From CAZTVF01 sp964616985 (GTDB taxonomy: Bacteria > Planctomycetota > Phycisphaerae > SM23-33): 64,000 bases of DNA. The notes under the pieces are model-generated. The model did no database searches, had not been told where the DNA came from, and saw nothing but the letters and a program-made list of their open reading frames with translations. Each line of letters starts with the position of its first letter. Position 1 is the first letter of the stretch. Positions 25,264 to 33,934 of this stretch are shown one piece after another. The stretch covers positions 1 to 64,000 of the forward strand of contig CAZTVF010000003.1 of NCBI GenBank assembly GCA_964616985.1, written 5' to 3'. Both the position numbers and the translations under genes were made by a program.

Positions 25264-26298
25264 ATGAAAAGACAGCTCAAGATATTCCTGGCCGGGGCGT
25301 TCGTCATCGTGCCGGTGGCACTGACCCTGTACGTGCTGTATTCCATCGCCGCCTCGATGGATGGCATGGGCACGGGGCTGCTGCAGAAGTTCTGGCCGCA
25401 GGCGCAGCTATTCCCCGGGGCGGGGGCCGTGGTGCTGATCGCGCTGGTGTACTTCGTGGGTCTGCTGACCCACGTCTGGGTCTTCAGGAACGCCTTCTCG
25501 CGTCTTGAGCGGCTGATGGCCCGCCTGCCGGGCGTGAAGGTGATCTACGAGTCGGTCCGCGACCTGATGAAGCTTTTCGGCGGCGACAGCAAGGGCATGG
25601 GCCGCGCGGTCGAATACAAGCCCCCCGGCGCAAACTACACGATGCTGGGCATCCTCACGAACGACGACCCCGCCGGCATGTCCAGCGGCGGCGTCAAGCG
25701 GGTGGCGGTCTACATCCCGCTGGCATATATGTTCGGCGGCCCGACGATTTATCCCGAGGCCAAGGATGTCCGTGAGTTGGACCTGCCCGTCGAGCAGGCG
25801 CTGCGCCTGGCCGCCACGGCGAACATCGGCTCGCCCGCGGCCCCTGTGGTCGGCACCGAAGCCGAGAAGCAGAAACGCCGCGGCGGCAAGGTCGGCTGCG
25901 CGGTCATGCTGGGCGTGCTGGCCCTGCTGGTGGTGGGCAGCCTGGCCCTGCAGCGGATGGGCCTGATGGCCACCGAGCAGTCCCTGCGCGACGGCATGAC
26001 CGTCAATGTCAGCTCGAGCAAGAGCATCCCGAGCGAGAACCTCTTCGTCGTCACCTTCGCCGCCCGCAACGAAACCAAGTGGCCGGTGAGCGCGAAGATC
26101 GCCTGGTCGGTCCGCCGCGAGGGCAAGAGTGTCGATGCGGCCCCGATCATCCTGGAGCATATCCCGCCGCACCAGCAGGCGGCCGACTATCGTGTCTTCC
26201 GCCTTGACGACCTCCGCGGCATCGGCATCAACAACCCTGCCGACGCCAGCGAGTACAAGATCGACTATCGCATCCTCTCGATCGAAGAGGCGAAGTAG
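25264..26298 (+). CDS. DUF502-family membrane protein
   Basis: 344 residues. The N-terminal half is DUF502: two membrane helices (FLAGAFVIVPVALTLYVLY and AVVLIALVYFVGLLTHVW), then IPLAYMFGGPTIYPEAKDV. Additional residues, including a helix GCAVMLGVLALLVVGSLALQ near 215-235 and a soluble extracytoplasmic tail, are not part of the family's core. Role unknown; DUF502 proteins have no assigned function. Tight spacing to the STAS gene suggests co-transcription. Start ATG 25264 is close to AGGGGCGCACC. Confidence 0.78.
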   Translation: MKRQLKIFLAGAFVIVPVALTLYVLYSIAASMDGMGTGLLQKFWPQAQLFPGAGAVVLIALVYFVGLLTHVWVFRNAFSRLERLMARLPGVKVIYESVRDLMKLFGGDSKGMGRAVEYKPPGANYTMLGILTNDDPAGMSSGGVKRVAVYIPLAYMFGGPTIYPEAKDVRELDLPVEQALRLAATANIGSPAAPVVGTEAEKQKRRGGKVGCAVMLGVLALLVVGSLALQRMGLMATEQSLRDGMTVNVSSSKSIPSENLFVVTFAARNETKWPVSAKIAWSVRREGKSVDAAPIILEHIPPHQQAADYRVFRLDDLRGIGINNPADASEYKIDYRILSIEEAK

Positions 26299-26322
26299 CA
26301 CCGACCGCAGCCATTATGGCCG

Positions 26323-26351
26323 TTGACGGTTTTGGGGGTATAGGATACGAT
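26323..26351 (+). promoter_or_regulatory. strong sigma70-like promoter
   Basis: TTGACG (26323-26328), 17-bp spacer, TACGAT (26346-26351). The start codon of the short gene at 26470 follows about 110 bp later. Five of six -35 positions and four of six -10 positions fit the consensus. Confidence 0.6.
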
Positions 26352-26469
26352 ATGGAAGGTGAGGAAGCTGACGCCTTCTTCGCCTGATGGACGACGCGGA
26401 GGGACCCGCCGGAAATGTGCAGGGACGCGCAGTTGGCGTGGCCGAAGAGGCCGCAGCCAGGAGCGCGCA

Positions 26470-26682
26470 ATGCTGAAGTCCCTCCCGACATTGGACGATA
26501 CGGCGGCCATCGAGGCGGCCGACTACGTCGCTTGCGCGTCGGTCCTTTCCCACCGCACGGTCCGCGTCACCCCCCGCGTTCACACCGACGAAGGCCGCTA
26601 TCTTCGCGCCGCCGGCGTCGAGGCCTACAAACGAGCCCTTATGCCCCGCTCGGCATCGCTGTTCCTCGACGTCAAGGTCTGA
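26470..26682 (+). CDS. hypothetical protein, 70 residues
   Basis: MLKSLPTLDDTAAIEAADYVACASVLSH... is a compact, acidic-then-basic small protein with no recognised domain. ATG 26470 is preferred over ATG 26359 because AGGAG precedes it and the upstream extension is Arg-rich in a way typical of out-of-frame GC-rich sequence. It lies between a strong promoter (26323-26351) and an opposite-strand gene. Function unknown. Confidence 0.45.
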   Translation: MLKSLPTLDDTAAIEAADYVACASVLSHRTVRVTPRVHTDEGRYLRAAGVEAYKRALMPRSASLFLDVKV

Positions 26683-26719
26683 TGCCTCGGTGCGGGCACC
26701 GCCTTTATTATGGTAAGAT

Positions 26720-28396
26720 CTAATACCTGCAGAGGCGACTGAAGGCGACGTCCTTCTTCTTGAACACCCACACCGGCTGGCCTTCGATGTCATATTCCGT
26801 CAGCGCCCCCGTCTGGTCGCACACCAGGGTATTGCCGTTGGGCAGGCGCTGGGCGTCGGCGGGCGTGGAGAGGCCCTCCAGCTTCCAGACCACCGCGCCG
26901 GCGGCATCGAACTCGCTGACGGTGTTGGCGTCGGTGAGCGTCACCAGCGTGTTGCCGTTCGCCAGCCGCTGCACGGCCTGGGGGTCCTGCAGATTCTCCA
27001 GCTTCCAGACCTCGGCCCCACTGCGGTCGATCTCGACCACGCGGCCGACCTCGCGATGCAGGGCCACCAGCGTGTTGCCGTTCTCCAGCCGCCAGGCATA
27101 GGCGGGACGGGCGGCGAACTTCACCTCCCACGCAAGGCCCCCGGTGACGCTGAGTTCCACGACGCGCTTGCTGTCGGAGCATGCCAGCAGCGTGTTGCCG
27201 TTGCCGAGGCGATGGACGCTCATCGGGCCTCCGGGCAGGCGGTCGTGCTTCCAGACGATCTTGCCGGCTTCGTCGTATTCCACCACCGTGCGGGTCGCGT
27301 AGTCGCCCACGACCCGGTGCCCGTTTCGCAGCACCTGGCAGGCCCACGGCTGGTGCGCGCCCGCCTGGAACGTCTCGTTGCCATCGAGGTCGATCTCGAA
27401 CACGTTGCCGCCCTGGGTGCCGACGCAGACGAGCGTTCGCCCGCGGTCGTCGCCGGGGGCATTGAGCGGTCGGTGAAGCTTCGCCGTGGCCCCCTCGCGT
27501 GCCAGCCAGGCGGCCCAGGCATCGGCGGCGGCCTGTCGCAGTTCGGCGGCGGCAGCGGCCTGGAAGTCGAACGACAGGCCCGTCACGGCCCGCAGGGTGC
27601 TGTCGCTGTGGGAGCGAACGGCCGGCCGGGGGCTGCCCAGCAGCCTCACCAACGTCGGGAGGCACTGTCGGTCGCCGGCCTGTGCCAGGGCGCGTGCGGC
27701 GGCCAGGGCGACACGGTCGTCCTTGTCCTTCAGCAGTGGCGCGAGGCGATCGGGCACGTCGGCATCGGCCACGGTGATCAAGGCGTGCGCAGCAGCCAGC
27801 CGCACCTCGCCGTGCGCGTGATGCAGTGCGGCCGCCAGCAGAGGCATGTCCGCAGCGGCGGCGGTGGCGGCGGCCAACGCCGCGCGAGCACGGCGGAGGT
27901 CGATCTCGGTTTCCAGCAGCGGCACGACGGCGAGCATCTCGGCGGCCAGCCCGGGCATGCGCTTCTGGGCGGCCAGGCGCAGTGCGGCCGACAGCGGAGA
28001 GTCGCTCTGTTTCGCCCGCTCGTCCAGCAAGGCCTGTGCCCGCGTGCTGATCTCAAGGTCGGGGGACTTGGCGGCCTGCCTCAGTGCGGACTGGGGCAAC
28101 ACGGCTAGGCGGCGGAGGGATCGGGTAGCTTCGAGGCGGGTGTCGTGGTCGTCGTGTCCGAGTTGACGGATGAGGGCCGCGACGTGCTGGGAGTTTCCAT
28201 CGGCAGCAATCGTGCGAAGGAAGATCGCGATGCCGTCACGCGTGGGCGGCACGTTGTGCCTGGCCAGCGTGGCCGCATCCGGTCCGGCCGACGGCGTCGT
28301 CTGCGCGCAGAGGGGCAGCGCGAACAGCAGGATCGTCGCAGCCCGCAGAAAATGAACGCGCAGCGCGGGCCGCCTTGAAAAAAGTGAATGCCACAT
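26720..28396 (-). CDS. exported HEAT-repeat plus beta-propeller protein
   Basis: 558 residues. A signal peptide (LRAATILLFALPLCAQ) is followed by HEAT-like repeats at ~55-280 (LGHDDHDTRLEATRSLRRLA, LKDKDDRVALAAARALAQAGD) and from ~310 by a propeller with about six GNTL motifs (GNGNTLLACSD, ENGNTLVALH, ANGNTLVTLTD, PNGNTLVCDQ). Such combinations are known from planctomycete and verrucomicrobial exported proteins. Probably a protein-protein interaction or ligand-binding scaffold in the periplasm. No catalytic residues recognised. The 3' end is 37 bp from the short gene at 26470 on the other strand. Confidence 0.7.
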   Translation of the reverse strand: MWHSLFSRRPALRVHFLRAATILLFALPLCAQTTPSAGPDAATLARHNVPPTRDGIAIFLRTIAADGNSQHVAALIRQLGHDDHDTRLEATRSLRRLAVLPQSALRQAAKSPDLEISTRAQALLDERAKQSDSPLSAALRLAAQKRMPGLAAEMLAVVPLLETEIDLRRARAALAAATAAAADMPLLAAALHHAHGEVRLAAAHALITVADADVPDRLAPLLKDKDDRVALAAARALAQAGDRQCLPTLVRLLGSPRPAVRSHSDSTLRAVTGLSFDFQAAAAAELRQAAADAWAAWLAREGATAKLHRPLNAPGDDRGRTLVCVGTQGGNVFEIDLDGNETFQAGAHQPWACQVLRNGHRVVGDYATRTVVEYDEAGKIVWKHDRLPGGPMSVHRLGNGNTLLACSDSKRVVELSVTGGLAWEVKFAARPAYAWRLENGNTLVALHREVGRVVEIDRSGAEVWKLENLQDPQAVQRLANGNTLVTLTDANTVSEFDAAGAVVWKLEGLSTPADAQRLPNGNTLVCDQTGALTEYDIEGQPVWVFKKKDVAFSRLCRY

Positions 28397-28540
28397 ACGT
28401 GAGTCCTTTGGCCCGAGGCATTCGAGAGCGGCCGAAACTTCGAAGGGAACAGAAAGGTATTCTTGAACCGCTCCAGATAGGCAATGTGGATTCTACCGCG
28501 CTTCTTGGAGGTGACAAGTCAAACTCAGATGAAATAAAGC

Positions 28541-28576
28541 AAAAGGCAACGCGGGCGTCGGCCGGCGTTGCCTTTT
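28541..28576 (-). terminator. strong terminator between minus-strand genes
   Basis: AAAAGGCAACGC / GCGTTGCCTTTT stem with a GGGCGTCGGCCG loop, placed 22 bp after the stop of the gene at 28599-29291. Its A- and T-rich ends make it bidirectional. It separates that gene from the HEAT/propeller gene downstream on the same strand. Confidence 0.8.
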
Positions 28577-28598
28577 GAATGTGCTGATGCGGAGCGGC

Positions 28599-29291
28599 CT
28601 ATTTCTTCGTGGCTTCCTTGAGCTTGGCCTCGTTGTACTTGTTTCTCTGCGGCTCAGTGAGAATGGACACGAGGTGGCTCTCCACCTCGGCGGTGACCTT
28701 GGGATCCCACAGCATGATGGGCTGCTGGATCTTCTTGGCGTCGGCGGCGAGCGTGCTCTTCCACTTGGTGGTCTGTTCCTCGGTCATGCCCAGGCCCTTG
28801 AAGCGTTCGCCCAGGCGCGATTCGAGCTTGACCTCGATGTACTTGATCCGCTGTTCAGGCGACAGTTTGTCGAAGGCCTTCTTGCGGAACTCCATGGCGA
28901 CCCTCTCGCGGTCGGCATCTATGGCCGCTATCTTGGCCTGAAGCGAGGCCTTGTCCTTTTCGTTCTTGGCCGCGGCGATCTTCTTATCCAGGTCGTCCTT
29001 GGCGGCTTTACGGCTCTTGTCGAACTCGGTCAGGGTCTTTTCCTGCTCCAGTTGGATCTTGTGGATCGCGTCCTGCTGCGCCTCGTTGGGTTTGCATTCC
29101 TTGACGATGTCGGCGAAGTCGCCGGTGAAGGCCCACTTCTGTTCGGCCTTCTTGCTGTTGGCGTCATCCTTGGGCTTGGGGCTGGCCGTGGGAGAGGGCG
29201 AGGCCTTCTTGTCTTCCGCCAGGGCGACGGCTGAGCTGAAAACAACCATCAGAGCGCCGACCAGGACCCATTGAAATCTGCTGACTGTCAT
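28599..29291 (-). CDS. exported coiled-coil protein, unknown function
   Basis: 230 residues: signal peptide (WVLVGALMVVFSSAVALA), a Ser/Pro/Lys-rich linker (KKASPSPTASPKPKDD), then long charged helices rich in Lys, Glu and Ala with heptad-like spacing (QKWAFTGDFADIVKECKPNEAQQ, LEQEKTLTEFDKSRKAAKDDL). The pattern KL.PEQR..Y...L resembles Spy/CpxP-like or LTXXQ-type periplasmic helical proteins, but this is only a resemblance. Single gene with its own terminator downstream. Confidence 0.6.
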   Translation of the reverse strand: MTVSRFQWVLVGALMVVFSSAVALAEDKKASPSPTASPKPKDDANSKKAEQKWAFTGDFADIVKECKPNEAQQDAIHKIQLEQEKTLTEFDKSRKAAKDDLDKKIAAAKNEKDKASLQAKIAAIDADRERVAMEFRKKAFDKLSPEQRIKYIEVKLESRLGERFKGLGMTEEQTTKWKSTLAADAKKIQQPIMLWDPKVTAEVESHLVSILTEPQRNKYNEAKLKEATKK

Positions 29292-29318
29292 GATGACACC
29301 TGTTAAGGGCTTGACGTC

Positions 29319-29347
29319 GTTTTCGCATTGCCCTTCGGTGCGAAAAC
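29319..29347 (-). other. stem-loop in leader of the coiled-coil gene
   Basis: GTTTTCGCA / TGCGAAAAC perfect nine-bp stem, between the alcohol dehydrogenase stop (29443) and the ATG at 29291. It could be a 5'-leader structure or a weak terminator of the upstream gene. No T run follows on the minus strand. Confidence 0.4.
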
Positions 29348-29442
29348 GGCCGAATGTACACCGGCACGCATGTTGCGGCGGGGGTCACCCGCCACCAGTA
29401 GATCTAACTCGATTGGGACGCATCGGGTTCGCTGTCGCAAGT

Positions 29443-30573
29443 TTAATCGCGGGCCTCAGCGCCGGCGACGAAGACGCCCTTGACGCTCTTGCCGTCGGCG
29501 GCGTCGATCATGGCCTGATTGGCATCCTCCACGCGGTAGCGGTGGGTGAGGCACTGGCCGAGCGTCGCCTGCAGATCAGGGCGCTTCTTGAGGAACTTCA
29601 GGTACGTCTGGATGTCGGCCAGCTTGTACTGCCCGCTGCCGACGATGCGGATGGCCTTGAAGGTGATCATCTGCGGCGCGATGGGCACCGTGCCGCTGTC
29701 GGAGTACTGCCCCGGGATGATGTACCGCCCCAGCGTGCGCACCAGGGACAGGCCTTCGGGGATGGCCGCGGGCGACCCGCTGGCCTCGAAGACGACGTCG
29801 GCGCCGTTGCCACGGCGGCCTTTGGCGGCCAAGTCCATCACCACCTTCGCGCGTTCTTCCGGAGTGGTGGTGCGGTAGTCGAGCACGGCCTTGGCCCCCA
29901 GCCGGCGAGCGATCTCCATGCGGCGGGGGTTGGACGAGGAGGCGATGGCCACCACCGTGCAGCCGGCCGCCACCGCCCAGGCCACCGCGAACAGGCCGAC
30001 GGGCCCCGCGCCCTGCACGACGACCAGTTCCTTGGGCTTGAGATTGTCGGCGAAGTCGAACGCCCGGATGGCCGTGGGGCCCGCGCAGGCGAAGGCGGCG
30101 GCGGTGTCGATCGCCACGCCCGCCGGCAGCTTCACCAGGTTGGCCGTAGGGCTGAAAAGGAAGTCGGCGAAGCCGCCGAAGAAGTGCGGCGGCTGCTGGG
30201 GATCCTTGAAATACGTCACGCCGAAGTTGAGGCAGCTGGCGGTCTCTCCTTGTTGGCAGCAGAAGCATTTGCCGCAGGGCAGGGCCACGCACGCGATGGC
30301 CAGATCGCCGCGCTTCAGCGGCCGGCCCGTGCCGTCGGTGGCGGCGCCGGCGAACTCCTCGACGCGCCCGACGAACTCGTGCCCCAGGATCAGGTCGCGT
30401 TCGCCCAGGGCCAGCCGCCCGTGGACGATGTGCAGGTCCGTGCCGCAGATGCCGCTGGCCTGGAGGCTCAGCATCGCCTGCCCGCGCGGGGGCTTGACCA
30501 GCGGATACTCCCGCACCTGCAGTTCCTTCTTCGCGCCCACGTACACCGCCGCATTGCCTGTTCTCGTCGTCAT
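29443..30573 (-). CDS. zinc-dependent alcohol dehydrogenase
   Basis: 376 residues of the medium-chain dehydrogenase type: GICGTDLHIVHGRL (catalytic zinc Cys and nearby Asp), GHEFVGRVEE (zinc His and Glu), then a structural-zinc lobe with CGKCFCCQQGETASC. NAD-binding motif GAGPVGLFAVAW is followed by the nucleotide-selecting region VVAIASSSNPRRMEIARRLGA. Start ATG 30573 follows AAGGAAAATGCC. The substrate could be a sugar alcohol or an aldehyde from glycan breakdown; unknown. The start codon is 42 bp from the stop of GH116 and the two are on the same strand, so co-transcription is possible. Confidence 0.85.
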   Translation of the reverse strand: MTTRTGNAAVYVGAKKELQVREYPLVKPPRGQAMLSLQASGICGTDLHIVHGRLALGERDLILGHEFVGRVEEFAGAATDGTGRPLKRGDLAIACVALPCGKCFCCQQGETASCLNFGVTYFKDPQQPPHFFGGFADFLFSPTANLVKLPAGVAIDTAAAFACAGPTAIRAFDFADNLKPKELVVVQGAGPVGLFAVAWAVAAGCTVVAIASSSNPRRMEIARRLGAKAVLDYRTTTPEERAKVVMDLAAKGRRGNGADVVFEASGSPAAIPEGLSLVRTLGRYIIPGQYSDSGTVPIAPQMITFKAIRIVGSGQYKLADIQTYLKFLKKRPDLQATLGQCLTHRYRVEDANQAMIDAADGKSVKGVFVAGAEARD

Positions 30574-30614
30574 GGCATTTTCCTTATCATTAAGACCCAC
30601 GCACTGGGTCTCTG

Positions 30615-33600
30615 TTAGCTTTTCTTGACCACGACCACCTTCGCCGTCTTGCCGGCGGCGATAGTCTTGGGGCCCTTGAAAGAGACGGCGCCCACGCCGC
30701 GCAGGGAAAGCTCCTTCAGTGTCAGCGAGCCGTGCATCACGGCCAGTTCGACCTCGACGCCCCCCTTGGCCTTGACCTGGCGGCAGGTGCCCCAGGCGTA
30801 GCCGTTGGCCCAGAAGAAGGTCTTGCCGGGCGTCGCCGCGAACGTGATGGCCTTGCTCACGCCGCTGTAGGCGAACCCCGTGACCGTCACGTACGCCGCC
30901 CACGTGGCCATCGCGCGGGCGTAATGGTGGCCGCACTCGGCCTCGTCATAGGGGCTGCGGTTGTTGCCGGTGTAGCGGCCGCGGACGGCCTCGATCAACT
31001 CCAGGCCTTCGCGGGCCATGCCTTCCTGCAACATGCCGATGGCGGCGGTGTATTCGAAGCCCGTCATCACTTCGTTGCAGTAGGGGAAGGGCACCTTGGG
31101 GCGCCGCCCCAGCGGGTAGGTCGCCATCAGCGTGGCCGACTCGCCGTTGAGCACGAACGTGCGGAGGTGGTTGAAGTGATTGACCAGGCTCTTCTTGAAG
31201 TTGTACTTCTTGATCGCCGCCAGCGTCTTGCGGACGTTCTCGGGCTTCACGAGGTAGCCCAGCCCCACCACGTGCGCGGTGTACTGGCCCACGAGCTGGT
31301 CGACCAGGCACGCGGCGCCCAGCTGCCAGTCCACCGAGGTGCCGCCGGCCATGCGGATCCGCAGGCCCGCCGCGACATCGTCATCGTTCTTGGGCGGCAG
31401 GATCTGCTGTTCGTAGAACTCGCCGTTGAAGAGGTTCGCGTCGATCCACGCGCTGCCATTTTCGAACAGGCGGCGGCACTTGCTCGCGAACTCGCCGTCA
31501 TCCATATGCCGGGCCATCTCCTCGCACGCGCGGAGGGCGCCGAGATACCAGATGCCCATCTGGCCATTGGGGCCGTAGTACTCCACGTCCATCGTGTTGT
31601 GCTGGCAGCCTTCCATCACGCCGTCCTGGTCGGCGTCCCAGCCGCCGGGTGTCCAGCAGAAGGCCAGCGCCTTGCGGGCGTTGGGCCAGGCCTGCCGCAG
31701 CAGCGCCTCGTCGCCCGAGAGCTGCCACTCGCGGTAGAGGCGCATGATGGCGCCCATCTGCCCGTCGGCGGCCGCCTTGCCCGACTCCTGCGCCCGTCCC
31801 AGCGGCAGGTTTACGCGGAAGCTCATCAGGCCGTTGTCGGCCGTGGCGTGCATGAACTCCACCTCGCGCATCGTCGTCGCCAGTGCCCCGAAGAGGAAGC
31901 CGGTGGCATGTTCGTAGTTCCACACGTGCGTGCATGAGCCGTAGCAGCACCCGCCGCGGTCGCCGCAGCCTTCCCAGCCGTACATCCGCCCGTCGGGCGT
32001 GCGGAAGGTGGTCTGCGACCGCAGGCCCGTCAGCGTGTACAGGGCGGCCTCTTTCACCTTCGCCGGCACGTCGCTGTCGCAGAAGGCGGTGAGGAAGTCC
32101 AGCGTCCTGCCCTCGAGCCGCTTGAGATCCTTGGCCGTGCGGACGGCGGCGTCCCAGGCATCGCGGTACTGCGTGGTGTAGTAGTTGCCGATCAGGTCGC
32201 TGTCGCTGTCGTCGCCGCAGCAGCAGCCGCTGCCGCATTCCTTCTTCGGCTCCATCGTCAGTTCGGGCAAGGCGAAGGCCGAGCGGCCCTTGGCGATGGT
32301 CTGGGCGTCGAGGTCCGTCCGCTCGAGGCGCAGGTAGATGCCCCACGCCTTGCCGCCGTTGGTCCCCAGGGCCACGACGAGTTCGTGCTTGCCGGGGGCG
32401 GCCTCGAAGACGCCGCGGCCGGCGTCGGCGCGGGCGGGGTTGGTGCCCGTGGGGTCGTGGAAGATCTCCTTGCCGTCGACCCAGACCCTGACCGGCCCGT
32501 CGTAGCCGACCAGGGCGGCCAGCGACATCTTCTGCGGGCATTCGAAGCGGGTGACGTAATAGGCCACTCGCTCGGTGGTGGTCGTGCCGAATTCCAGGTG
32601 GCGGTCGCCGAAGTCATTGGCAAATGCCCGCCGCTCCAATTTCAGCGTCGAAAGGTCGGGGCAGGCGAGGCCCTCGAGGCGGATGGGGGCGGCGAGGATC
32701 TCGCTCACGTGGTATGTCCGCGCGCACGGGGTGAGGGCGCGGTGAATATCGGTGGCCACGTTCTGTGAGTCGCCCCCGCCGCGGGGCGTCCAGGTGATGC
32801 GGTTGGGGAAGTGCCACGTCAGCAGGAACGTCAGCGTCTTGGACGCGTGCGGGGCGAGTTTCACGCTCGCCGCCAGCGACGCCGTCGGCACGGCTGCGTT
32901 GGTCGTCGACGTGCCCGTCGCGGGCTCCCCGTCGGGGCCGCAATTGTCCAGCTTGCCGTCGGCGGAGAAGTCGTCCCAGAAGTCCAGCAGCGGCACGCCC
33001 CAGCCCATGTTCCGCCACGTCGTGCGGAATGTCACGCCGCTGGTGGCCGTGGTCGTCAGGGCGAACGTGCCGTACTGCTCGGCCTGCGAGGGGATGTCCG
33101 TCGTCATGAAGATGCCCGAAAGCCCGTCGGTGCGGAAGGCGTTGGTATTGCGCCCGGTCTTGCCGCTGCTGCCGCCGTCGGTGCCCAGGAAGTTCTCCAG
33201 GCTGCCGCAGACCGAGGCGTCCACCGTCTTGCCCGTCTTGTTGGTCAGCACGAAGCGAAGCACGGCCGCCGGCACGCCGCTGGCGTCGTTGTCGGCCGGG
33301 ACGAGGGGGTTGAAACCTTCGAGGCGGACGTCGACCGGCACGTCGGGGTCGCTCAGCAGCACCTGGCCCAGCGGGTAGCAGGACTGGAAGCTGCAGTTGC
33401 GGAACCGCGGGAGGTTATGGTTGGGCAGGGGGCAGCCCATCGCGCCTTCGTAGAAGATCGGCTCGATCGCGCCTTCCAGTGCCTTGGTGACGGCCGGGCC
33501 GCCGGCGGGCTTGGCCCACAGCGCGAAGAACGCATTCCTGGGATTGAAGCCCTTGGCGGGGCGGTTGACGACTTCCCAGTCGCGCAGATCGCCGCGGCCG

Positions 33601-33713
33601 CCGAGGGAGATGGTGCCCGTGCCGATGCCGCCCAGCGGCAAGGCGATGCGGGCGAGGTGATCCTGATCGTACTTGGTGAGAACCGGCCAAGCCGGGTTAG
33701 CCTTCGGCGCCAT
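30615..33713 (-). CDS. GH116 family glycosidase (GBA2/DUF608-type)
   Basis: 1032 residues. Residues ~1-330 match the GBA2 N-terminal domain (PLGGIGTGTISLGGRGDLRDWEV, GFNPLVPADNDASGVP). Residues ~338-464 are an inserted beta-rich module with DGPVRVWVDGKEIFHDPTGTN, similar in wording to the two modules at the fucosidase C-terminus. From ~540 is the DUF608 helical barrel, with GWDADQDGVMEGCQHNTMDVEYYGPN near 700, the region that carries conserved acids in this family. A Cys cluster (ECGSGCCCGDD) at ~493-503 sits in the linker. Likely acts on beta-glucosides or beta-xylosides. No signal peptide detected. Start ATG 33713. Confidence 0.82.
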   Translation of the reverse strand: MAPKANPAWPVLTKYDQDHLARIALPLGGIGTGTISLGGRGDLRDWEVVNRPAKGFNPRNAFFALWAKPAGGPAVTKALEGAIEPIFYEGAMGCPLPNHNLPRFRNCSFQSCYPLGQVLLSDPDVPVDVRLEGFNPLVPADNDASGVPAAVLRFVLTNKTGKTVDASVCGSLENFLGTDGGSSGKTGRNTNAFRTDGLSGIFMTTDIPSQAEQYGTFALTTTATSGVTFRTTWRNMGWGVPLLDFWDDFSADGKLDNCGPDGEPATGTSTTNAAVPTASLAASVKLAPHASKTLTFLLTWHFPNRITWTPRGGGDSQNVATDIHRALTPCARTYHVSEILAAPIRLEGLACPDLSTLKLERRAFANDFGDRHLEFGTTTTERVAYYVTRFECPQKMSLAALVGYDGPVRVWVDGKEIFHDPTGTNPARADAGRGVFEAAPGKHELVVALGTNGGKAWGIYLRLERTDLDAQTIAKGRSAFALPELTMEPKKECGSGCCCGDDSDSDLIGNYYTTQYRDAWDAAVRTAKDLKRLEGRTLDFLTAFCDSDVPAKVKEAALYTLTGLRSQTTFRTPDGRMYGWEGCGDRGGCCYGSCTHVWNYEHATGFLFGALATTMREVEFMHATADNGLMSFRVNLPLGRAQESGKAAADGQMGAIMRLYREWQLSGDEALLRQAWPNARKALAFCWTPGGWDADQDGVMEGCQHNTMDVEYYGPNGQMGIWYLGALRACEEMARHMDDGEFASKCRRLFENGSAWIDANLFNGEFYEQQILPPKNDDDVAAGLRIRMAGGTSVDWQLGAACLVDQLVGQYTAHVVGLGYLVKPENVRKTLAAIKKYNFKKSLVNHFNHLRTFVLNGESATLMATYPLGRRPKVPFPYCNEVMTGFEYTAAIGMLQEGMAREGLELIEAVRGRYTGNNRSPYDEAECGHHYARAMATWAAYVTVTGFAYSGVSKAITFAATPGKTFFWANGYAWGTCRQVKAKGGVEVELAVMHGSLTLKELSLRGVGAVSFKGPKTIAAGKTAKVVVVKKS

Positions 33714-33782
33714 GTGAGACTCCTTTTGGGATTGAAGCGGACAAGCTACCCCCGGACGGTACGGCCGTCAACAGAACAGAAG

Positions 33783-33925
33783 GTGAATCGGGGAATCGGC
33801 GAATCGGAGGAACGGTGGACAGTGAACTGGTGAATCAGTGAATCGGGGAATCGGCGAATCGGAGGAACGGTGGACAGTGAGCGGATCACACCGATTCACT
33901 GACCAACTGATTCACTGATTCACTG
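33783..33925 (+). repeat. 56-bp tandem repeat plus GATTCACT words
   Basis: GTGAATCGGGGAATCGGCGA begins a unit repeated with period 56 (33783 and 33839), followed by several inverted GATTCACT words to 33925. It lies between the GH116 start and the stop of the YwqK-like gene. Confidence 0.75.
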
Positions 33926-33934
33926 CTTTACCGC

